Below, in pieces: positions 48,252 to 61,308 of a stretch of 64,000 nt of DNA. Below the pieces are notes generated by a model. That model was not told where the DNA came from and did not search any database. It saw only the letters and a program-made list of their open reading frames with translations. Position 1 is the stretch's first letter. Each line of letters opens with the position of its first letter. The translations under genes were made by a program, and so were the position numbers. This DNA is from Nageia nagi (lineage: Eukaryota; Pinophyta). Where the stretch lies: assembly GCA_050084985.1 (NCBI GenBank), contig JBITNC010000001.1, positions 196,912,001 to 196,976,000 on the forward strand, written 5' to 3'.

Positions 48252-49549
48252 TACCAACATTCTCCACAACCATAGCACAACCTCCACTCCTTTACCCTTC
48301 ATCGCATATCCCTCCCCTTGCCATTGTCCACCAACATTCCCCACAACCATAGCATAGCATCCACTCCTTTACCCTTCATCACCTCCTACAAATATGCATG
48401 TCCAATTTTTTTAATAAAAAAGGGGGCATTTTGGTGTATTTAAAATAATTTTTTTTTGGATTGCAACTTTATTCATTATTTATTACTTGGTAAATAAAGT
48501 CCAAATTTTTAATAGCTTGCAGGTCTAATGGTTGAGGAAGGTAAAATAATTAATAACAAGTTGTCATTAACCATTGTTCATTACATTTTTTTTTTAATCT
48601 TAATAAGGAAACAAAAAATTAAGCTCTCAATTTTTTATAATTTTTTCCTTAAAATTATATTTAAAGGGTATATATATATATATATATATAAAGGGGGATT
48701 TTTTAAAAAGAAAAAAAAGAAGTTTTTTTAGTGGAGTTATTATAAATTGAGAGTAAATTTTTTATCTTTAAAAAAAAAAAGTGGGGGGTGTTAAGTGTAT
48801 TTAAAAAAAAAAGGGAAGCAGAGATTAATCCTTGTTTGTTAATTACTTGAAATAAAGTAATGTATTCATGTAATTATTTCCTTCTCTTATTTTAACCTTG
48901 GTTTGGAAATGCAAATAGAAGTATTGTGTGATGTCTCCTAAGCATAAAAAAGTAAGGAATCCTATTGCAAGAATGAAGGTGCTTGATAAGAAGATGAACA
49001 AGTTTTGGAAGAAACTACTAACCCCAAAAACTAAAGAAACTACTAACCCCTTGTTGTGTGGTTGTCCTTATTTTGTGGTTAATCAACAAATGCTCAAATT
49101 ATGTTAAGTCAATGTTAAAATATGCATTGAATTCAAATACTAACTACAAACACTAACCTCAAAGGCTAACTACAATTGTATATTAGAGCTTACTAACCTT
49201 AAATCTACTTAGTGTTAAACAAAGTGCACTAACATAAGTTACAATTTACTAACACTAACTTACAACTTACTAGCTAGAAATTACTAACCCAAAAAAAGCT
49301 ACTAACCTACAACTTTTCAATTTTTTAATTTATACAAATTTATTTCAGTTTCAACAATATTAAACATGATTAGTTTATATTGGTTGGTTACTTGTAATTG
49401 CTATGATAATTGGTTAAATGCTTGATGGTTATTTAAATGTTTATAGTTACATGGTTGAATAATTTTGCTACTTGTAATTATAATTATGGTTGAAAAATTG
49501 TATGTTGTTGCTTCTTATGCTTTAATAAATTAACTTTTCTTTTGTATAA
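48252..49549 (+). other. Leader-like DNA before copia gag
   Basis: No gene. A ~95-bp duplication lies at 48252-48390 ('ccaacattc.ccacaacc'). A (TA)n run lies at 48669-48690, followed by A/G-rich tracts. A CTAAC-rich stretch lies at 49005-49310. Confidence 0.5.
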
Positions 49550-50430
49550 ATGGGAGATTCCTTTACACCTAAATACATCCTTGATGGTTCTAACTATGGT
49601 ATTTAGAAACCAAGGATGAAAGCAAAGCTTCAAGCATGCAAACTTTGGAAAATGGTGAGTGAGAATCAAGTCCCCCAATATAAGCTAAAGCATTGGATGT
49701 TTATAATAACAAGAGTGAGTTGGTAACTTCTATGATCTTTAGAAAAGTGTCAGATGAAGTTCTCCTCATGATTTTGATCTCAACATCAACCAAAGAAACT
49801 TGGGATAGGTTTAAGAAGATTTATCTTGGGTCTAAATTATCTAGGAGATTTATCATCTTTAAAAAGCTCTTGCAATCTCATTGAGAGAAGGATGAAGGTG
49901 TGGTAATCTATTTTACTAAGACTATTGATATAAGGACTAAACTTGTGAGTTGTGGGTGTAATTGGATCAATGACAAATTCATGGTATTCATCATCTTACA
50001 AAGCCTCTCAACCACATTTAGTTACTTTGTGACTATTATTGAGACTAGGCTTGATGATGGAGAGAAAGTATTCTCTTTAGAGAATCTTTCTATACCCCTC
50101 TTGAAGCATGAAGATACCATCAACAATAAGGTATTGATTTCTTCTCCATATGAGTAAAACATTACTTTAGGTGCAACTAATATGACTCGCTTCAAGAAAA
50201 AATTCAAAAATCATAAGAAGATCCCTCATGATCATCCTAGGAGAAATACAAATAATAATGAAAACCATCATCATGATCATAAAGGAAAGTCAATCAAACC
50301 TCATGTACTTAAGGAAAAGTTTAATTGAAATTGTAACTTTTATGGCATCTATGGTCACAAAGAAAATAATTGATTCAAGAAAAAGAGGAGGAAAAAGGCA
50401 AATACAAAGATAATGTGAATAAATTCAAAG
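49550..50430 (+). pseudogene. Copia gag (UBN2-type), plus strand
   Basis: It starts at ATG 49550 with MGDSFTPKYILDGSNYGI, then a TAG at 49604 where copia gags have Trp. The UBN2-like body (ELVTSMIFRKVSDEVLLMIL, TKETWDRFKKIYLGS) follows in another frame from 49693. The zinc knuckle near 50330 (CNFYGIYGHKENN) has lost its second Cys (now Tyr) and its last Cys (now a stop). Frames change at about 49690 and 50220. It would have formed the particle. Confidence 0.8.
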
Positions 50431-50860
50431 AAAAGAATAATAAGAAGAGTGATTATGTTTATGATCTTTATTACAAGTCTCATACTTTTTCAAATAATTG
50501 GATAGCAAATTCAGGTTGCACTAATCATATGAGCTTTGAAAGGAATAAGTTTGAAAACTTTCATAAACATAGGAAGGATGTGGTAGTGATAGGAGATAAC
50601 TTTATGCTAGAATACATCAAGCAATTGGAAGCATCTTGATGCATGAGAAGGTGATTGAAGATGTGCTTTTTGTTCCTAAATTAGGGATGAATCTTTTCTA
50701 GTTATTCAAATTACAAAAAAGGGATATACATTTGAGTTCAATTCGAACTCTTAGAGTATAAGGAAAGGGTTTGCCACCTTGATAAAAGGATCAATTAAGA
50801 ATGATCTTTATATAGTTGATCAAGTGCCTACTAAGTTGTGCCTAAATTAAAATATTTATT
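50431..50860 (+). pseudogene. Copia protease fragment, plus strand
   Basis: The segment WIANSGCTNHM near 50500 is the copia protease active site, normally W-I-x-DSG-x-S/T-x-H-M. Here Asp is Asn, a G-to-A change, so catalysis is lost. Several stops follow from 50637. Confidence 0.75.
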
Positions 50861-51660
50861 CTAAAGGCAACATTTGGTATCACATTTAGGCCACCTAAAC
50901 CACAAAAGTATTCAACTCATGAAGGATCAAGATCTTGTGAAAGGTTTGCCTCTAATAACACCCTCCATTGGCCTTTATGAGAATTGCATCTTAGGGAAGA
51001 TGAAAAAGAACAACATTGAGAACAACAAGGCAACTAGGGCATCTCAACCTCTCCAATTGATACACTCAAATTTGATGGGTCTTTTTTAAATTAAGTCACT
51101 TAGAGGAGAATCTTGTGTCCTTACTTTTATCGATGACATTAGTAGGATAAATTTTGGGTATATACTAGAGCATAAATATAAAGCCTTTGATATGTTCAAA
51201 GAGTTCATGGCCTTAGTTTAAAATCAAAACAATCTAAATATTAATATGCTAAGGTTGAATAATGGAGGTGGAGCAATGAGTTAAACAAATTTTATGCAAA
51301 GCATGGGATCAAAAGGTAGTTTACTATCCCTTATACTCCAAAACCAAATGGTGTTATAGAAAAGAAGAATAAGATCATAATAGAGATGGCTATATACATG
51401 ATGGAAAATATGCCTAAGTTTTTATGGGGTGAAGCTATGAGCACTGTTATCTACACCTTGAATATGTGTTCCACAAAAGTAATTGAAAGAAAAACTCCAT
51501 ATGAGGCATGGATAGAAAAGAAATCTAATATCTCACATCTAAAGATCTTTATATGTGAAGCATTTTCCTTCATAGTTTCTAAGAAAAGGAAGAAGTTGGA
51601 TAATAAGTTAGAAAAATGCATCTTTATGGGATATGAAAGTTAATATAGAGGGAATAGGCT
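50861..51660 (+). pseudogene. Copia integrase, plus strand
   Basis: The GAG_pre-integrase finger (HLGHLNHKSIQLMKDQDL, ENCILGKM) lies at 50880-51010. The core follows: TFIDDISRINFGYILEHKYK, then LNNGGG where LRSDNGGE is expected, so the second Asp is lost. The C-terminal part (MENMPKFLWGEAM, RKTPYEAWIEKKSNISHLKI) lies at 51386-51643 in a new frame. Confidence 0.85.
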
Positions 51661-52640
51661 ATATTCTCCTTCAACAAAAGTAGTTATTATTTCAAAGGAT
51701 ATCAAGTCCAATAAGGTTCTTAATGGCTCATATTCAAGTGAATTCCTTAAATACTCTTTGAATATTCCTAAGTGGTTGGATATCTCTTCATATAAGTCAC
51801 CTCAAAAGCAAAATTCTCTAACTCAGAGGATAACTAGAAGCATGATTTTAAATAAGTCTCTCCTTACTAAAATCAATAATCATAATGAGCCTTCAACCTT
51901 TAAGGAGGTGTCTAAACATGCTTGTTAGATGAATTTCATGAAGTTAGAATATAAGGTACTTATGAAAATTAGAACCTGGGACTTAGTTTCAAATTCACCC
52001 TTAAAGAATGTAATTAGGAACAAGTGAATTTATAAGATTAAGTACAATTCAAAGGGTGAAATTAAAAAATATAAGGCATAGTTGGTGGCTAAGGGTTTCA
52101 CTCAAAAGTATGGAGTTGATTATGAGTAAATATTTTCCCCATTAGAAAATATGGCTATAGTCAAATTGATCCTTGCCCTTTCAGTAGCTAAAGATTGGAA
52201 GGTACTTCAACTTGATGTAAAGAGTGCATTTCTCAATGGTGACTTAGATGTTGAGATCTTCATGATTAAACCAATAGGATTTATTTTGAAATAAAAAGAG
52301 TCTCATATGTGCAAGATAAAGAATTCTTTGTATAGAATTAAGAAATAAATAATAGCATGGTACAAGAAGATTTCAAGGTATTTTGGGACTCTTGGGTTCT
52401 CCAAATGCTACTCATATTCATATCTTTATGTGTTTAATGAAGGAAAAGACTTGCTCTTAATTCTTCTCTATATGGATGATCTTTTGATCATGGAGAATAA
52501 TATGGTGATCATAAATGAGTGCATAACCAAACTTAAGGTTGAATATGAGATGATTGATGTTAGTCTCTTGCACTACTACCTTGGTATGCAAGTGTATCAA
52601 TGTAATGATTGTACCTACCTTAGTTAGTCCAAATACATTT
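51661..52640 (+). pseudogene. Copia reverse transcriptase, plus strand
   Basis: RT blocks seen are LQLDVKSAFLNGDL (52208-52250), NSLYRIKK and YMDDLLI at 52472 (usual YVDDL; both Asp kept). LHYYLGMQVYQ at about 52570 ends the palm. Stops and frame changes lie throughout. Confidence 0.85.
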
Positions 52641-53402
52641 GAATATTTTGTAGAAGTTTGGAATAAAAGTGTGTAAGCTTATGACCATTCTTATTATTCT
52701 TGTAATCAAGATTGAGTCTATATTAAACTCTCAGTTAGCAGATGCTATAGAGTATCGATAACTTATTGGTAGTGTTCTTTATTTGACTATCTCTATAACA
52801 GATATTTCTTATACGGTAAATCTGATGGCAAGGTTTATGAATAAGACTTATGTTGAGGATCTATATGCTACTAAGAATATTTTTAGATATATTTTAGGCA
52901 CAAATGATCTTGCCTTAAGTTTACCAAGTTACCTACTTTTATTCTCTCATGGTTCTCAGATTCTAACTATGAGGATGATAGAGATGATAAGAATTCTACT
53001 TTTGCTTATGTATTTAATATTAGATCAAGTGAAATCTCTCTTCCAACAAATACCCTATAGTCACTATGTTCACCATAGAATCATAATATAGAACTATGAT
53101 TGTTACAGCCCAAGATCGATTTAGCTTAGGCATATTCTAAAAGTAATTAGGTATGAATAGGTTGGCCCATCCTTATGTATTTAGACAATTATTCAACCAT
53201 TGCTTTGGCCAAAAATCTTGTGTTTGATTAGAGAAAAAAATATGTTAAAATCCAAGATCATTTTATCAAGGAGAAAGTTTTATATAGAACCTTGCAACTG
53301 AAATATTATCCATCGAATAAAAACTTTGCTAATTTATTCACCAAGCCTCTTTCAAAACACTCAATTTTATAAGCTTAGGGGTTTCTTGAGATGATGAAGT
53401 TA
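52641..53402 (+). pseudogene. Copia RNase H and pol end, plus strand
   Basis: Fragments include ITDISYTVNLMARFMNKTYV (52795-52855) and the terminal YYPSNKNFANLFTKPLS (about 53300-53350), the conserved copia pol end. A purine-rich stretch ('ctcaagggtagtggag') follows at 53392-53410, where the polypurine tract is expected. Confidence 0.75.
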
Positions 53403-53854
53403 CCCTCAAGGGTAGTGGAGTCTGAATTTTTGTTAAATTCATTTTTTGTGATGACAACTTCACCCATGTAAGGATCTTTTAGTTGTATAATGTTGATCTT
53501 TGTGTACACTTTTGTATTTGGTTCTCTATGTGTGAGGAACTAGTATATGCATGTTGGCATTATTTACTTATCCACATGTGATGGACTTATTTATACACTT
53601 ATTGCACTGTATAATTATCCATGTGTGAGGAATTAGTACATGCATGATTGGATGTATATCCTAATTTTTTATAATGGTGATCAACACATGTATTTCTTAT
53701 ACAGCAAGTGACTATGAGTTTGGTTGGCATCTTTATGATGACTTATAGTGCACCATTTGATTAGTTTATGGATGACATTACTTTATTCATTTATATTTTG
53801 TTGATATGAATGTATGATGCATCTAACTAATATTTTGTATGAGTTATTTGTAAT
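53403..53854. other. Spacer between opposed copia elements
   Basis: No gene. 'tgtgtgaggaa.tagta.atgcat' is duplicated at 53530 and 53612. It may hold the decayed 3' LTR of the plus copia; I could not match it to 39536-40065. Confidence 0.4.
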
Positions 53855-55250
53855 TAAATAATTTGAAGTCACCACACCCCAAGAATGGTGAACAAGGCAT
53901 AAAGGCTTTGATACCAAATGAAGAATTTGAAGGTTCAAAGATAAAATAATACTCTAATACCAATTGAAGAATTTGGACCAATTAGGCTCAAGACAAGAGC
54001 TTTGCATCTAAATGATGATTTTAGAGGCTCCAAACTCTAATACCATAAATTTGGTAGGGGTTCCAACAAAATTTTAAGGGTAAGGACTAGATGGATCTTC
54101 AAGAAAATCAAAATATTGAAGGAAATGAAAGTGTTGATGATAAAGTTTCAAATAAATTCAAAAAATAGTATAATTTGGAAATACTAGAGTTTTGGCAGAT
54201 TGTAATCAATAAGATTTCATCAGGACTCCAAAAAAATCAATAGTGTGGAATCTATAGTTTGGAAGGCGAGGGTGGAAAATGTTTAGCACCCATAATTTAT
54301 GTAGATCTTAATAAAACATAGCACTATGACCCATCAAGATGATCAATAATAAATATTATATCTAATGGTGTAGGTCTAAAATGCTTTCAAGATCAATGAA
54401 AGGGTCAAAAATGAGCTAAAAGAAAAGAGACTTCTCAAGACTGTAAATAAGGTAGGTTTTGTATTTTAGGATTTCTAAGTGTGTTCCACCAATAATGATG
54501 GAAAAGAGAATATGTTAGAAAGGTATTGCAACTAACAATCCAACCAAGAAGGAATCATACAAAATGGAGATCTAGACAAAAATATCTATCCCCTAAAAGT
54601 AAATTGAACCAAATAAATGTTGTTTGACAAATCATAAAATAATAAAACTATTTTCTTAAAAATGGGAATACAAACAAGTACCTATGAAGTAAAATGTCCT
54701 CAAATAAGTAAATATCACCTATATTAGAGATCAAAAAATTGCAAGTGTTTCTCAAGAATACAAGCTTCAAAAGAGATAACACATCACACAACCATAAGGT
54801 ATTGCAGAGCAAATTGGAATGCTTTATATTCTAGAGCCAAAATGGTAGTGTAACACTACATTTAGCATTCTCTCATAAAGAATGGAAGATGAAGTTTCTA
54901 TTTATACAAGAAGAAAGTGGAGCGTATAAGGTTCCACGTGAACTCATAAATTGTAAATTGAGCAAAAATATAAATAAAGCACCTAGAAAATTAGAGAAGG
55001 TAGTATGGGTGTTAGAAATATAAATGAAATGCCCATAAAATTATAGAAAATTATGGATGTCAATGAAGAAGTATAAAATCATATCTATCTCAGTCAAAAG
55101 AGAAGATCTTGAGTATTTGACACTCAATTATGGTACTATAATAAACTAAATTTGGTAGGTGTAATAGTAGGTAGATAATACATATGATCAGTAGCCATTG
55201 GAATTCAAATTATTACTAGAATTCAAATCATGGAACATTAAATTCCTTCA
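53855..55250 (-). repeat. 3' LTR of minus copia (1396 bp)
   Basis: The inner edge is TGAAGGAATTT at 55250 beside a purine tract. The outer edge matches the 5' LTR piece at 63957-64000 ('caccccaagaatggtga'). A TATA box TATAAATAG lies at 54898-54906 on the minus strand. Copies of the LTR end plus primer-site-like sequence occur inside it at 53903-53930 and 53953-53976. Confidence 0.8.
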
Positions 55251-55264
55251 TTATCCCCCTTAAT
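55251..55264 (-). other. Polypurine tract of minus copia
   Basis: ATTAAGGGGGATAA on the minus strand lies directly before the 3' LTR. Confidence 0.85.
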
Positions 55265-56009
55265 ATGAATGGGTTGAATTCCAAGTTGATGTTGAAGATT
55301 AAGGAATTGATCCTTAGGTAGAGCCTTGGTGAAAATGTCTGCAAGGTGATCTTCAAACTTATAAAATGTGAATTCTATGAATCCATCAATCATTAGGTCT
55401 TGCATAAAATGATTTTAAATATCTATATGTTTGTTCTTGTTTTGAAACATCATGTTCTTAGTTATATCAATGGTGTTGGTGTTATCACAATGAATGGGAA
55501 TAGGTAGGGAGGGGCCAAACTTAAGTCTTCAAACAATTGATCCATCCAAATGGCTTGAGTGCAAGCATAGGAGGCAACCATGTATTCTACTTCAATAGTA
55601 TAAAGAGCAATAGGTTGTTGCTTCTTGCTACTCCATAAGATAAGAGAGTCAAAAATAAGAAAGCATAATTGGAGATGCTTTTCTTATCACCAAGGCTTTC
55701 AACCCAATCAACATCTATGTAAGCCTCAAGGATGTTAGCATAAGAAGACTTATAACATAGACCAAATAATTTGGTGCCACTAACATACCAAAGGATCCTC
55801 TTAGCAACTTTCAAATGAGATTCATATGGAGAGTGCATGAATCAATCCATAAGTTAAGTGCATACATGATATCCAATTGAGTGGCTATGAGATACATCAA
55901 ACTGCAAATAAGTGACTGCTACAGAGTGGCATTCAACATACTTGGACTGAGTGATTAAGATGTTGTAGGATGATTATTGAACTTGCATACCAAGAAAGTT
56001 TTGCATATT
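55265..56009 (-). pseudogene. Minus copia RT end and RNase H
   Basis: From the B2 edge the minus strand reads MQNFLGMQVQ (RT end), then after a likely deletion MHSPYESHLKVAKRILWYVS and YIDVDWVESLGDKKSISNYA, the copia RNase H region (usually DSDWAGS-DDRKS-SGY). The pol end is DHLADIFTKALPKDQFL near 55300. The first RNase H Asp is kept; frames shift at least twice. Confidence 0.85.
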
Positions 56010-56014
56010 ACCCA
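56010..56014. repeat. B2 target-site duplication (ACCCA)
   Basis: It pairs with ACCTA at 61309-61313, one C/T mismatch. Confidence 0.75.
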
Positions 56015-56750
56015 TGTAGACTCTAAATTGTGTAAAATATGAATACACACAATAAATAAAATGATCTACAATATAAGAAAAATTGGTATGTACATTATAT
56101 TAGATACAAAAAATATACATGAAATGCATTCACTTGATATGATGTAAAATCCTTGAAAATAAATAGAAATGAATCTCAGGAGGAATGCGATCAAATTCAT
56201 GGTGAGTTCGTAGTGGATCTTTGTATAAATGAATCAACAGGTTGACCACCAAAATATAGAACCCTTGATCTAGAAGATGCACATCATTGATGGTCTTGGA
56301 GAAGCATGCTATTAATAGCATTGAATATGATGAATTATGGAGTGCACCAAAGATATAACATTTAAAATCTTAGAGTATAATAATTTCTCATAATAGGTGG
56401 CATCAAGAGACACCATTGCTTGATGAAGATTATGAAAGATAACCACCTATCAGAGATCTTGTCATATCAAAGAGTTTTGATCTATGGAGGTCAACCTATT
56501 CCACTCACATATATAGCCTACATATACATAGAAAGGAGTGAAGGTTGACCTCTAGAATTAATATAAACTTTGTTGTACTCAAGATACTTTAATATATAAA
56601 CCATGGTAAATAATATAGTATTTAATATAACACATGGCATTGCATTGTAATATCAAGTTTATATTGAAATTTTTTATATTGCAATAAGTCATTTAGGAAG
56701 TCTAAATATGATTTATTAAATAAATAATAAATCATTTTTAGGTATCTACA
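56015..56750 (-). repeat. B2 3' LTR
   Basis: On the minus strand it starts TGTAGATACC and ends TCTACA, homologous to 60567-61308 and to the B1 LTRs. Confidence 0.88.
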
Positions 56751-58819
56751 TTTTTTTCCTCTTTGGATATGAAATAAAAAACATTGAAATTGCATAATCT
56801 AAAGAAGCTTAGAAAAGGGAAGGAAATTTTCAATAGTAAAGTGGACTTCCCTTTTTGATTGATATGTTGAGTATGATATCTCTTTTACCACCTTTTAGTC
56901 TTGTATTGCCCTTGCTCTAGCTTCTTTCAAAAATCAAGCCAAAAATTAGAGTCCCTATATGAGGAGAGTGTCTCTATTTGAATCCTACTCTCTTGCATAA
57001 TACTTTTTTAAGAACAATCCAATATAATACCCACAAACATCACATCATATTAAATAATAATCAATTGAAATAGCAAGGATGAAATAAATATGATATTCAT
57101 TGTATCACTATAGTCGATATGACTCACAGTTCTATTTAACCATGATATTTAGACTACTATTGTTGCAACTCATAGTCTATGAAGATCAAAATGATGAGGT
57201 TCTTTTTAATATCCCAAGCTTGGAATAACCATGATTATCAAGCTGATGAGGTCCTTTGATGCTCCAAGATTAGAATAACTTGTAATTTATAAGAGATTTT
57301 GCTTATGGATTGATCATGGCCTTGAAAATATTTGTTAGCATAACATTGAACAATATCATTTGATTCCCATAAAAATACCAAATATTCAAATATTTATTGT
57401 TCTTACATATCAACATTGATATTTGATCACATTGAATTCCTTGATTTCATTGATTTTCAAAGCAAACCTACACCATTGATAGTGTGAATTTCATAGACTT
57501 TCATAATCATATATTTTACAACTTTGTTCTATATTACCATTTCAGTGCATATTTGTGAAATAATGGCATTTTCAAATAGATATTCAAAGATTTTGTAAGA
57601 TACCCCATTTACAATGAATTCATAATAAAAAAATGCCATTAATAAGTGGAAATAGTTATGTTATATCTATAAATTTTAATGATATTTAATTCAATGCAAG
57701 TAATAACATTTTGTATCACAAAGATCATAAAATCATATCTCCATATAGCATAATATTTCCTTTATAAGCAACAACTTTTTTAATTTTTAACCTTATATAC
57801 TTTTTATCTATGTAACTATCGTATAAGCATGATACCAATATTTTTGATCCATTAAAATCATAATAATAGTATAAGCATTTAAAAGAATCCATAATTTCAC
57901 TTTAATCATGCCACTAATAGTGTGAGAATGATAGAATTGCATTTCAGAAGAAATAGTCCATTCAATTGGCATTGAAAAATAACCATTCAAATATTTAATA
58001 TTCTATTAATATGTGTTTATGCATTGTCATATTGTTATATTATACCAAATTTTTAGGGATACAATGGCCATGAATTTTCATATTTCATTAATAAAACATG
58101 TATTCTATTTGGAATAGCAGTCATAAGAATAGCATATGCAATGTTCACTTTTCATACCAAATATTCAAAGAAGTAATAGTGGTCTTAATTTGTTAATTAT
58201 AATAGATTTTGCAATGAATATCATAAACATGATCATAACATAATTAATATCAAAACGTTTGAGATTATATACTTTACCGATACTTACCTATGTACCCAAG
58301 AATGGGTAATTTTGCACTTTATGATTTTGAATTCTGAAATTCTATCTTCTGATTTTTGACATCTAATTTTTATCATGCCCCCAGTTGGAATTGAAATTGC
58401 CTCCAACTAAAAATTATAGTACCACTAGTTGGAATTGAAATTGCCCTCAGCTGAGATTATATCCACTTTATATATATATTCATGAAATGCAACTAATATG
58501 GGATGCAATGACTAGACATAAGATTACCTTATACATGGGACATTTGATTAGCATGGCAAATTTGGGAACCTTGATGAGATATAAAGATAAGAAACATATG
58601 TGATGAAAGAAGAAGACTTGACAAAATGATGAAGATGAAAATATGTAAAAAGAGAAAATAAAAGTAATAGAACATGATAGAAAAGATAAAAATGTGAAGA
58701 TAGCATGATTAAAATTTGATAAAATTTGCCATGGTAACCAAATGCATGCAAGGTACTGACTCAAGATATGCATCCTATATGAAACTCATCCTATATGATA
58801 TGCAAAATTAGAAACTATA
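56751..58819 (-). other. B2 non-coding tail
   Basis: It matches the B1 tail in arrangement and has no gene. The short minus-strand frames at 57808 and 58480 have no support. Confidence 0.65.
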
Positions 58820-59876
58820 GTATACTAGAGGTGGTGTGATCACCACCATATTTAGTATATTTTTCCTTGATAAATCAACCTTTTTTTAAACTATCCACTA
58901 CATTTTCTATAACTTAAGTTAATACTCTCTCCATAATATCAATAGTTTCAAGTTCTACTGATGGACACACTATTTTGAGTGTTCCCATTTGCAAAAACTT
59001 ATCAAGGAGTTCAATCTTAAATTGATACTTTTCAAAATTCCAATCTTTTTGCATTCTATATTCTTGTAACTAAATCTCAATTGGATCTAACTAAAGTGAA
59101 ATTATTCATGTGCTTTGCTTATCAGATTTTTCATTTTCTACCTTCGATGGTAGATCAAATTTTACGACATGGGCACCCTATTTAGGATTTTCTACAATAT
59201 GGGTGTCTTATGTTTTTAAAGTTTTTTGAGATATTACTTTTTCCAACACTATTTTTGCTTCAATTATTGAGGTTGAGTTTGAATTTGAGGTTTAGGTTAT
59301 GATTTAGGTTGAGGTTTTTGACTATGTTGTTATTTTTTTTATTCCATATTTCTTAAAATTTTGCATACAATATTTCCTTGCATATGGATCTTCTAATAAT
59401 GTATGTAATTATTTCCTTATAAATGCATAATATTTTTCCTTTAAATCAAGATCAGTATAAATGTCTAACATCAAAGAAGAATTGACTAACATATGCTCTT
59501 TAATTTTTTTGAGTTGATCTTGAGATGTCAAATTTTCAAATTTCATATCATACATTTCATATTTATCCATAGCTTCAAGGTTTAAATATGCATCATAATC
59601 AATTTCAGCCATATTATCATCATCAACATTATCACTACCACTCTCATGCACTTGATTTTCTATGATTAACACATCATTTTGTACATCATTATCATTTGCA
59701 CTAGTTAAGCATGAATTTGATAAACTCATTTCATCATAAGATTTTCTATTGTTATTTTGCACAACATCCATATCCTTAGACATTTTTTGTTTAGGATAAT
59801 GTGCAAATAAAGCACTTATCATATTCAAATATTCAAACAAACCATTTTTAGATGTAATATTCGTGCTAAAATGCAA
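58820..59876 (-). pseudogene. B2 gag-like ORF
   Basis: The first part (59876-59409) is open for 155 codons and matches B1 gag: SKNGLFEYLNMISALF, SLSNSCLTSAND, EIDYDAYLNLEAMD, KKIKEHMLVNSSLMLDIYTD. The B1 start ATG corresponds to ATT here, so the normal start is lost; an in-frame ATG lies upstream at 59876. Beyond 59409 the frame is broken by stops and shifts. Confidence 0.7.
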
Positions 59877-60566
59877 GATCTAGAACTTTGCACAAAACTT
59901 TAAAAAATATGATAAAATAAGCACTTTCACACCATGCAAGATTAAAAACAAGTTGCTAGCATGTATATCTATGATGTGGGACAAGTTTTAAGAGACTAGA
60001 ACTTTCAAAATTCAAGAAAATAATCTTTAAAATTTAGTTTTTTATGTAAAAATATTTTATTTGAAAATCTTTAGAGATCTTCATAAAAATGCATGCAATA
60101 AGCCCAAATTAATCTCAAAAAGTTGCCTACTACGATGACCTATGATTTTGGAAAGTTTTTATCATGAAACAAGTCATCAAATAGTTTCAAAATTTATGAT
60201 TTTTCAATGTGACATTATCTGCAAAAATTTCTCAAAATTGATCAAAATATGCAAATCTAAACCTAGAAAAATTAGAAAAAAATTTCAATTATATTTATCT
60301 ATGATTTGGACAAATTTTTCTAATGCTAGATCCCACCAAATTGAATAAAAAGACCTCCAAAAGTTGGTATTTTCTATAGTGACGTTTTTTAGGAAATATA
60401 TTTTTCTTTTTTTTTGTCAAAGCAATAAAAAATTTTAAATTTGGAGAAAATTTACTCAACCAAAAAGAAAACAAAACTAGGGGTTTCTAATGCAAGACTC
60501 CTCAGAAAAAGCAATGACCTAAAATAAAAATTCTAAGTTTTGTAGGATACATCAGGTTAGCCAAAA

Positions 60567-61308
60567 TGTAGGCTCTAAATTATGTAAAATATGAATATAC
60601 ATAATAAATAAAATGATCTACAATATAAGAAGAATAGATATGTACATTATATCATATACAACAAATATACATGAAACACATGCACTTGATATGAAGTGTA
60701 TGTACAATCCTCAAAAGTAAATAGAAATAAATCTTTGAAGGATTAAGATTGAATTCATGGTGAGTTCATATTGGATCTTTATGTACATGAATCAATAGCT
60801 TAACAATCGAAATATGGAACCCTAGATCTAGAAGATGCATGTCATTGACAACCTTGGAGAAGCACGTCATTGACAACATTGAATATGATGAGTTATGGAG
60901 TACGCTAAAGATAGAAAGTTTTAAAGCTCAGAGTATAACAATTTCTCATAATAGGTGGCATCAAGATACACCATTGCTTGATGAAGATTACAAAAAAGAA
61001 GCAAATTTTAGAGATCTTATCATATCAAAGAGTTCCAATATGTGGAAGTCAACCTATTTCACTCGCATATATAGCCTACAAAGACACAAAAAGTAGTGAA
61101 GGCCGACCTAGAGCAATAATATAAAATTTGTTGTATTCAAGATACTTTAAAATATAAATCATGGTAAATGATATAGCATTTAATATAATATATGGCATTG
61201 CATTGTAATATTAACTTTATCTTGATATTTGTTATATTGTAATAAGTCATTTAGAAAGTCTAAATATGATTTCTTAAATAAATAATAAATTATTTTTAGG
61301 CATATACA
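60567..61308 (-). repeat. B2 5' LTR
   Basis: Its outer end has decayed (TGTATATGCC for TGTAGATGCC). The minus-strand sequence after its inner end is TTTTGGCTAACC, matching the B1 primer site region. Confidence 0.88.

Larger units (their letters stand above)
56015..61308 (-). mobile_element. B2: gag-only LTR retrotransposon, second copy
   Basis: Same family as B1, opposite orientation, 5.3 kb. LTRs are 60567-61308 (5', 742 bp) and 56015-56750 (3', 736 bp). The primer site follows the 5' LTR, and 'ccaaagaggaaaaaaa' (minus strand, 56751-56766) precedes the 3' LTR. Joining its flanks restores a continuous copia RT reading, which confirms the boundaries. Confidence 0.9.

Noticed and set aside
49484-49678. 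Minus-strand frame over the start of copia gag
   Set aside because: Antisense shadow of a recognisable gag start.
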